A program made the position numbers and the translations under genes. A model generated the notes under the pieces. It had not been told where the DNA came from, searched no databases, and saw only the letters and a list, made by a program, of their open reading frames with translations. Positions 35,901 through 46,500 of a stretch of 64,000 bases of DNA are shown here, one piece after another. Position 1 is the stretch's first letter; each line of letters opens with the position of its first letter. The stretch is taken from NCBI RefSeq assembly GCF_963678975.1, contig NC_089279.1:24972004-25036003 (forward strand), given 5' to 3'. Source of the stretch: Dysidea avara (taxonomy: Eukaryota; Porifera; Demospongiae; Dictyoceratida; Dysideidae).

Positions 35901-38900
35901 ATGAACTACATTTCACTTTTCCTTTAGGAAACTTTAATCAGAGATCAAACTTTGATCAAGGACCACAGTATCTTAATCAAGGACCAAATTATAATCAAGG
36001 TCCAGGCTTTAATCAAGGGGCAAATTTTAATCAAAGACCCGGCTTTGATCGAGGACCAGGCTTTGATCAACCTCCTCCACGTAATCAACCCTATGGTGGA
36101 CAAATGTATGATCAAAGTCGTTACCCTTCTGATGATGGCGGTCGAGATCAGAGGTGGAATCAAAATGCAGCTCCAGGCATTCAAGATGTCAATCAACACT
36201 ATCAAAATATCCCTCCAAATGATCAAAGGGGTGGAGCTTCCAACTATGGAAGGAATCAACCACAGTATGATGATCGAGTATTTGCTAATAATCAACCTCC
36301 AGGTGGTGGATATTATGCTGGGAATATGCCACCAGGTGGTAGACCACCACAAGATTATCCTCCTCCTCCTGGAAGAGTGCAAGATACTAGACCTGCTCCA
36401 AGAGAGGCCTGGGGTCCAGACCAGAGACAGGTTCACCCACAATCTAAAATGAAATTTTCCGAAAATATTGGTTAGGATAGTATGTATGTACAGTACTGTA
36501 TGTGTAATACTGTATGTATTGGTGTGTGTGAGGTGATGTATACTTGGTACTGTATGTGTAATACTGTATGTATTGATGTGTGTGAGGTGGTGTATACTTG
36601 GTACTGTATGTGTAATACTGTATGTATTGATGTGTGTGAGGTGGTGTATACTTGGTACTGTATGTGTAATACTGTATGTATTGATGTGTGTGAGGTAATG
36701 TATACTTGATAACGATACATATCTCTAATGACACTTCCAATACTGGTATATGTGTACCAAAATTACATACTTATGCAATGTCAGAGAATTAGAAAATGCT
36801 ATGCTTTGTGTACTTTGATCTTTGGCTGATAAGGAGGTTTTTAAAAACCATGAAAAAACCTGCTGTAGGTCACTAAAATGGTTTCTAACTAGAAACCTGC
36901 TAGCAGATAGACCTCAGCATTGCAAATCTCACTTTTGATCATTGATTTGCTATGTATGCTCTGCAAAGCACATACAGGCTAATAGCCCATAGACCAACAG
37001 GGCTTGAGCTACTCTGTTCGTTTTATAAGCACACCTATGTCAATCCGATTATGGGAGCTAGACTGTAACATTGTAGGTATGTTTGCTATCATAAACAGAT
37101 ATAGTGGAGTTCTATTTAACGCACGTCAGTGTGTTCAGCCTGTTTAATATGCTTTTACTATACTTTAAACAGACTCCCTATTAAAATAACTAAATACATG
37201 TAGGTTAGCTTTCTTGTAGAATGTTAATTGCCCATTCTCAATAAGCAACCAAGGTATGCAATTAACTTTATGGCTTCTGTGGGGTGCCTGCTTTTAACCG
37301 CGAAACCATGTTTTCCAATGGCTACAATGTATTTTAGCCTTCTCTTTCTGGGCATGGTACTCAAGCATACTGAATTGTGTTTGAGGCTGCTATGAAGCTT
37401 TTTAAACTTTTGACACTGCTCTTTAAAACAGTCCATGTTGGTAGTTCATACCATGAAATATGACAAAAATATGCAGCAGTAGAAATAATTGCTCACATAT
37501 GACATCATTTGTGCGTGTAATCTAAAAAGCACAGAAGACAAAGGGTAGAACAGTAAGGAACCCTACCAGAACAATAGTACAAAGAAAACATCAATTACAA
37601 CAATTAAACTTTAAACCTTGATGGTTAGATTAAGGGAAACACCACTATCAACGTTACCACACATGAAAACTAGGTTTACTTAGGTGGTGAAGCAATACAG
37701 CACTTGCTAATGGCTACAAGGCCAGAAAACTTCACCACAAAGTGACAAAAGAGCTCTCATTTTAGCTGTTCAGTTTAACTCCTCAAAACAACTGGCGCAC
37801 AAATGATGTCATAATTAACAGGTCATCAATATTGCAGCATATTAACTTCATTAGAGGTCACAGTGCTATTCAACAAGGATCAATTAATAGAGTGGTTCCA
37901 GAAGCTTCTGAAAATCCGTATCACTAATTGCTATACCAAAGTATACGAGATCAACAGCTGTTACCCAGTAAAGCCATACAAGAAGCCAAAAATGCACTGC
38001 ATACTTTAGCCTTGTTGAAAATGGACTAATTATAGGTGTGAAATCACATATGTACTAGCTTGGTCAAAGAAAGCTAGCGCCAGAGCGAGTATTATTAACC
38101 ATCAACAACAAATCTACTCACTGTTACCACTTCCTTTAAACTGTTTTGAACCCTTGGTAGTGCTAGCTTTAACTCTATTGTCGCAGTAGCTATCACTCTG
38201 TTTCAGTTGGTCCACCAGCAAACAGAAGCAGCGATAATGTAGCTAGCTACAAGCTTTAATTTGAAAACATGTTTAATCTTCTCTACTGATTGCATGACTT
38301 GTCTTAAAGGGGCTATGCGCTTGATGAAGCCGTTTAATATTTTACTGCCAGTGAAATCGTAAACCATACGTAATATTTCACTTTATTTCATTTTAGTACA
38401 TAAAGACGTCAAACCATAAGGGAATGTCAAAAGTCACCAACAGATAACATTTTACTGCAGCAAAAGGAATAAACAAGCAGCTGAGGACTAATTAACACTA
38501 TACAACAACTTGTGTTTTTGTATCACAGCTAGTATCATCATCACAATGTTAGGCAACTCAGGAAACATTCTAAGCTTGCTCACCTGGCTTACTATCATTG
38601 TATAAATCCAGCAAAAACAAATCACACCATTTTACAGTGCACATGTTTGTGTATATAGCGCACCTCATGTTTTGTTATGATTATGTCATAAACTTAAATG
38701 GCTTCACGATGTCAACAAACTGAGCGCATAGCCCCTTTAACACTGACAATTTCAAAACAACATATAACTCAATCCCACAATGGTTCCACCTACATAGCCA
38801 TATATGTATATATATAATGCCTGCATTTTCTAAGTCGGTTAGGAACCACGCCCTCGGCTCTTCATGCTTTAGAAGCCTTACTTTGCTCGGTTTCTAAAAC

Positions 38901-41900
38901 CATAAAGAGCCTCAGTTTAGATTCCTAACCTATACTTAGTTATTTAAAAATGAAGTACTGTAGGGCTCCAGTGACAACAGAGGAGTTGAACAAGGGATAG
39001 GTTATGATGAATGACACTTCAACATAGCTATATGGGAAAATCCCTTCATTGGCATGTTTTCACCATCTGTTTAATGCCAAAGTAGGGATTTTCCCACATA
39101 GCTACGGTACAGCTAGTGCACAAAAATGTGACAAAGAAGTCGTGAGGGCTCGCTAATGTTCGAGGTCGCAAACAGATAAGATCAGGAGTACAGGGTACTT
39201 GCATGTAGATTGTGTAGTTTGGTGGGATTCATGAAGCCACATATATAAAACCAACAGGACCAATTAGTGGTCATTTAATCCAGGCTGTTGGTCAGTTGCT
39301 ATCACCTTCAGGAGCAAACCATTACTTATGTCAACAGCTTATGACTCAATTAGTTCACAAGCTTACACAACCTGTTTGCCTGTTTGTTTGTGTTTATTGG
39401 ACCTGTTCTTTAAGCTTATGTGAGCAGTTCGCAAGACCTTGCACTTAACCAACATGTGTAAGCCCTCGCGGCTACTTCGTTACTTTTTTGTGCAGTCATG
39501 ATAATTATATCTCTTGTTTTAAATTAAGCCTGAGTAACCCCCACATAGATGAGAAGTACGTGTGGTTTCGGTATGTATGTATGTATGCATCCGTCAGTGT
39601 CACAGCTGTAACCAACTAAAATATGATGTATCCATCAGTGTCACGGCTGTAAGCGACTAAATACAATGTAAAAGCCTTTTAAGCAGTAAACACAAAGATG
39701 ATTATTGCCGTATGTGCAATTATATTGATGAAGACACGATGGCATGAACGAGAGTATCAGGTACAGAGAAGACAAGAGAAAGAGCTCAACAGCTGTGTGA
39801 AACAACTAAACAAAGAGAAAAGAGGCAGGAAAACTTTATTATTTCTCATCCACAAAAATTTGGATGTTACTATAAAGATTAGCTAAAGCCTTTTACGTAT
39901 ACTTACGTTTTATCACCGTTTCTGAGGTGCAGGTGACATTTGCTGTGCTATAAAATAATAGCCAGCCTTCTTAGCATCAAACTAAGTGTGCATGTGATGG
40001 ATAACAGTAATAATGAAATTAGAGGCGGTGGGGTAAAAAGGATGCAGGCGGGGATGAGATACAATTGATCAAGTTTGCCTGGTCTAATTATCTAGATTTT
40101 ATTCAATTTTGTGTAATCTTGCTCACTCTCCACCTACAAAGTATGCCAAAACACAGCGCAGCATTCATATAGCTAATCTTCAATTGTGTGCAAATACAAC
40201 TCAATTCGCTCAGGCTTAGCAGCTGCAATTACAACTTGCGTGTTTACTTCCCCCTGCGCCTACACTCAATGCGTGTATGTACATCCGTAATTGTTTGCTC
40301 AGTTTGTCTGAAAGTATGATGGCCTTCCAGTTGTTTTTTTTGCCCTCTAGCTTTGTGATAGGCTCAAAATTTCCTTCACCATGTGCTTTCTTCATGTCGT
40401 CAGTAATCGCTGTCTTCTAGTTATTAACAGTGCTCTACTTCAAGTTTGGAAACTCATCTTTAAAATGCTTTATTGCTGCAGCAGTTCCGTGAGATACAGC
40501 GTAATTGGCTATTGTAGCCTTGTCTGTTCCTAACAGCTGTTTGCTGTACAGTCCTCATTTTCTTCCATCCAGTGTGCTACTACCAGTTGCTGTTGAAAAC
40601 ACAGCCGATACACTATCGTTCGCAGCCTTAATAGTTGATGGTGGAACCCATTTTGACAGAGGACCATTTGGGCTAGGAAGGGGTGATTCACTCTTGAAGA
40701 ACTTGTACAAACTCATATTCGCTTTGGTCTAGTTTGGTGCCTTCGATTCACATATTACATGCAGTAATGAAGAATGAATTATGTGATGTAATCAGCTCAT
40801 GCAAGCAGATTATTTTTTGTGAAAAAAATCGTGATTGCAGTAGCCATCACGAAAGTTTTTGTCCCCGAAAGTTTGGAGCTATACTGTAGACAGATCTCAG
40901 AAAAGAGATCCAGCATTGTTAGAAAGCATTGGAGAGCTGAAGAAAAGCTGGGCTAAATAAATATTTCCTCAGTAAGATGAATTATGTGAAGAGGAAAGGT
41001 ACAACTAAAGCAAGGTTTGCTATAAGCAATTTTGGAGCAGTCAAAAGCCAGTTTTTACTAGACATCAAAGGTGTCAAAATGATGGAAGAAATGCCTGATG
41101 AGCTGGTGATCAATTGGGACCAAACTGGGATGAAATATGTTCCAGTTCTCAATGGGCGATGGCTGAGAAGGGATCCAAGCGAGTTGAGCTGGAGGGAGTA
41201 AATGACAAGAGGCAGATCACTGCAGTGTTTGCAGGAAGCTTGACAGGAGACTTTCTGCCAGTTCAGCTAGTGTACGAAGGAATGACATCTAAGTGTTATC
41301 CCAATGGAGTTGATTTTCCTGCGGACTGGCTCGTATCTGCTACACCAATGAAGAGACTATGCTCCTTTACATCACCAAGATCATTGTACCATACTTGCAG
41401 CAAAAGAAAAATAAGATGGGCTTACCGGATAACCAGTCTTCACTTGTGATTTTTGATGAATTTAAAGGCCAAATATATGTAATGGTACCCCCAAACTGCA
41501 CGGACCAGTTGCAGCCACTTGACGTCAGTGTCAACAAACCTGCGAAAGATTTTCTATGGACAAAATTTCGTGATTGGTATGCTAAGAAAATCTTCACTCC
41601 ATTGGGTCTGCTGGTAACTCCACTGTTAATCCTGTTGACCTTAGGCTGAGTATCATGAAGCCTATTGGAGCACAGTGGATGACTGAGTTATACTATTATT
41701 TGAAAGATCATCCACAAATTATAATAAAGAAGTAGGTATTTTAGGAATTTTGAAATCATAAGACAATGAATATGTTAAATGCATGAGTACAGACAATATT
41801 TTATTTGATTACACAATTTATTGTTAAATTGATGTTGTTCTGTTGTAGTGTTATTGGTCTTGATCTGGAAATAAAGTGAATTTTTGATTTTTAAAGCAAG

Positions 41901-43512
41901 TAACTAAGTGTGGTCACATGTCTTGTTGTTTACACTTGACCAGTAACAGCTGCAATAACAAAGACACCACAATCCATTCCTCCCACCTGCTTGTGAAATG
42001 GCTTCATAGCAACCTTGACCTGTGAGCCAGCATTGAACAAATTACAAATAACCTGTTGTGTTTCTTTATGAACTGTGCTGAAGACTGAATCGTAAACATT
42101 CACTTCTTTAGGTTTACATCCCACGTTACTAGCTACAATCCAGTGATCACTACGATCATGTATGACCTGCACCTGCTCTTTCAGGATAATGGATAATTTC
42201 TTTGACTGCAGCAGTGTCGATTGCAGTCCCCTCAAATAAAGAAACTGAGCTTTTATAATTCTACAAGCTTTGTCAGACAACTTTTCTCCATTTAGAATAC
42301 TTGTCTCTAGGTCTGTTTCTAAAGTTTCAATGTCATCAGCTAGTCTTGGTCTTTTCTTCTCTGGTGAGTCAGAGTCAGTGACAATAATGCTTGCTGCAGG
42401 AACTGCTGCCTGGTTTCGTATAGTTGGATTGGGCCTAGGAATTGCTGCTGAGCTAGTTGTACCATCTTGTAGTAGTGCATTCTCACCACAAAATGAATCC
42501 AGTAGCTTTTGCAACTTTTCCAGCTCTTCTTTACGACCTTCAAATCGAAGGTCACAAGGTACTTCCATTCCACCTTGGGGTAAATCACTGCTGTATTGTT
42601 GGTGGCCAGTAATCCTACAACGAATAGATCCACCTTGCCAAATCAAGAGGGAGCACAATGTAGATATTTTCCTAGGAAGAAGTCCAACTACAGTAGCAGA
42701 CTTAACGACGGATACTGCATAGTGTTCATGCTCATTATCTGTTTCGCGCAAGCATGCCAGCTCTTCGCCAATGTATGCTTCCCATATAGCATTGTAAATA
42801 TGGTATCCTCTCACCATTGCTGGACGAGTAAAAGAAGAACGCTCTGCTGAACCATCACACATTCTCGCTCAACTGAATTAGCTGTGCACGTATCTCTCGA
42901 TCTCGTGATCGTTTACAATTCACAAAATTTATTGATGATCACAAAAAATTTATCACAAAAGTTTGCATTTCGTGAAATCAGGTTGAAATCATGAAAGTTT
43001 TTTACCTCAAAAGTTTGAAGCTACAGCTGTATACGGTAGTAATTTTTAATTGCACTAGCAGTGGCATATCTACAACGGGTCTAGGCCCTGCTAGTGCCCA
43101 ACCAAACTGAAGATTATTAAACCCACAATCACCACCTTTTCATGGGTCATTGCATTATCTAACAAGTGAACCTTATTCTATACTAAATGACTCACCAATT
43201 TATTAATATTGAGTTGTCATGAACCCAATAATCACTACAATTCTAATTAATGCCTGCCAATTGGGCACATGATAGAATTGTGATGTTGATAGGACGTGTC
43301 TTCCTAGTGTTCTTGTAGTTTATAATCATCATATTTATAGATCCTTGTAGTATTTCATCATGTATAAGGTGTAGTGTACTGTCTTGTTCTAACGTTGTTT
43401 ACAATCTGAACAGGTTAAATATATAAACTACTTCATAAAATCTAAATGCATGCTTTTTTGTAGCTGAAACTGCCATTTTGCAGCCATTGAAATTCATAAA
43501 TTTTCTCTGTGT

Positions 43513-43543
<31 letters not shown>

Positions 43544-46500
43544 GGGGCAGCATATATACAGTGCCCTAGCCGAGACCTCAGCCGTGCCCCACCAATAGGG
43601 AAAGTCCAGTTACGCCACTGTGCACTAGCATGTTAACCTTTTTGTTATAGTGTACATAGCTTTGTTGTGGCTAAGACTGTTTTATTAGAGTAGCTTGATC
43701 TTACTATATACACTTATCTCAAGTGAACTATGCAATAGATTAAGGTGCACGATTTCCAGAAATGATTAGTTGCATAACTTAGTTACCAAAGTAACTAGTT
43801 ACCCCCAACTTTGATGGTTTCAATGTCTTGTTTTCAATAGCAAAACTGCACCTGATTGCAGCTAAATCATTAAGGAGTGTAGGTCACTTAAAGGGGGCAT
43901 AGCAGCATGTTCTGGTCTTAATCAATATTATTATCAGTGCTGCTATAGGTATCTACTCCCTCATATGGTATACTATATAGTAAGTTCATCAAAATAGTTT
44001 TGTGGCCTCTAAGGAAAGTGTCAATATGGAACCCTGGTATGGTTTCTTTGCCTGAAGAATACAACCATGTAATTGAAGATAAAGAAAAGAGAGGGCAAAT
44101 AATTGTCGAACCAGAAAAGGCACGATCCACCAGTGAGTTTGTGAAGTGGTGGCCACGCACTGCTTCGTTTTGTCTCTAGCCTTGTGACTGTGTTCAGGCA
44201 GGCAATGGGTTTGGGCTTCTTTTTTTTAATTGTATATCAATATTCGGCTTTTGTGAGTGTTTTCTTGTTTTTAAGTAAATTTTAATGTTAAATTTGATGC
44301 CAAGACTCATCCTGGAGTTTTCTGTTGCACGTACTATTTCTATGATGGTTATTAACGACAGAATTTGGTAGACGCCAGTCATTTTAGAGAAGACCCTACT
44401 ACACAGTACTGCCATAGTGTTCAATTAAGTCAAAATGGTGCTCTGTAATCATGCTTAAAATACATAACTCAGGTACATTGTAAGTAGATCAAATTTAAGC
44501 ACTATTTTAACACTGAAAGTATAATATGTCTACATTTTCTTAGCATGGATTGGTCTTATTGTTTAAACATCACAAGCACCAATTTATTAGAATGCTTATA
44601 AAATAAATGTAACAACTGTTGCAATATAAATCATAGTATGTTATCCATTTCAAATTCAGTATAGTTACCTATGGTATCAGTATTGGAACAGATTTATATA
44701 CTGTACATGCAATTTAATTCATGCAATGAAAACTCTTTAAACTCCTGATTTAGGCCAGTGCGGACTAGGGCTGGAACGAATGTACAAATAAACCCTTTTG
44801 GAAGGGTTAATGAAGTTTTGAAGCTTCGTTACTAATGTGTCAATAACTAATGAACATAATTGTGATGGTTATTAGGAGTACTGTTCACATTGGTACAGCT
44901 CCAGGTTTAAACTATAACTAACAAAGATTCCAACAGGTCTGGCTCTGTAATTTTGATTCCCTCTAAAAGAAGATAACATACCTTTAAAAATAGGCTGAAA
45001 CGATCATAGTTTTTTAGTATTCAAGTACTCTCTAGAGTTAATGATTGAGTACTCATGAATACTAGCTACTCGTCATACCCGTTTGACATGTTTTATACTG
45101 ACTAAACATTTTTCCAAGTAACAACAATGATACACACACTGTATTAAAGTACTGATGTTAGTATTCATTATGCCAATCAAACTCTATAGCCTTCATTGTG
45201 TCACTCCCTGATGGCAAATGCATCATGTGAGCTGGATCATGTGATCTTAACAAGTACTCGAGAACTAGACATTAACTATCTAATTCAGCCATCTAGTTAA
45301 TATGATAAATCCACCTGCCTGCATTGCAATTTAAAATATTGGTGATTGAGAAACTATAATAATTAAGTTATGTGGCCTTTTTTGTGTTGTGTATGTTTGT
45401 ATGTACTGTATAGCTTATTCTACACATATAAAATTTGTTTGTGGTGTATGATGACAGCTTTGGTTGAAGCAGGCCGTTTCAATATTTGAGCAATGTAGCC
45501 CTATTCGGTTTTATTAGGCCACGTAAACTTAATTATTAGTTTTTCATCCTCCTGTACTCAAAATAGTAGTGCGGGAGGGCAGATTTTTATTTTATTTTTT
45601 ACTAACTAGATAGCTGAATTAGGCAGCTAAAATGACTCAAAATGCTATTTTCTTAGATTGCTCTAGCAAGGTACCAACTATAAAAGGTGCTAATTGGCAT
45701 CCCTTAGCTACCAGTAGTACAAAAAATCCTTGATGAGGTAAGAAAAACAGCGATGCAGGCGGGGATGAGAAACTAATAATTTAGTTTATGTGGTCTTAAG
45801 TAGTTGGCTATATGCCATGACTGTGTACTGTGTCATGTAGTTCTGCAGTCACATATACTGAGAACTTATCTTATTCATCTTTCTAGATTCTGCTACTGCT
45901 GATCTAGCGGATGCTATTAACAAATGTGAACTGCAGACAGCTTATGACATCATTAAAGCTATGGATATTGAGAAAATAGACAAAAGCAAACGTATTTTTA
46001 ATGTGGCCATAAACTATTATGGAGACATGGACAGACAGGAATCAGTAGAGGAGGCTCCAGCTGAAGACAAGGATGAGTTCAAGTGCGTACGCCCAATTAA
46101 CATATATATCTACATTTACCACGTAGTTGGCAGTTCGTTTTTTTGTCTTAAGTATTTCAAAAGTTACAGTGTAAGCCTATGCAAATACATGTTTCTGGGG
46201 TGTCACTGTGTCTTTACCGTGTTATGTATCAGTAGTAAAGAACCAGTGTTTGTTTGTTAAACATGCATGTGTCTAACATAATGAAATAACTCAACAGTCA
46301 TACACAAGAGAGATCAGACCTCAGATATACAGTACATGCATAGTTGCATACCTCTGCAAAGCATACTCTTTTTTAGGGAGGGGGGGGGGGGGAGGTTTGG
46401 GGGCATATGTTCTCACAGAAACATTTAAACTTAAAAAGAAGACTGAATTAGGATCATAAATCATAAAATCAGTACCCTCCCCACCCACCTCATGAATTAC

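Noticed and set aside
35765-35927. N-terminal extension of exon 4 through IHTYIHTY
   Set aside because: This is the CATA tract in intron 3; a good CCTTTAG acceptor at 35927 fits the phase.
35947-36470. Minus- and other-frame ORFs over exon 4
   Set aside because: Shadows of the biased Q/N/P codon use in exon 4.
36444-36740. Both-strand frames of 75-98 codons
   Set aside because: Caused by the 54-bp tandem whose length is a multiple of three.
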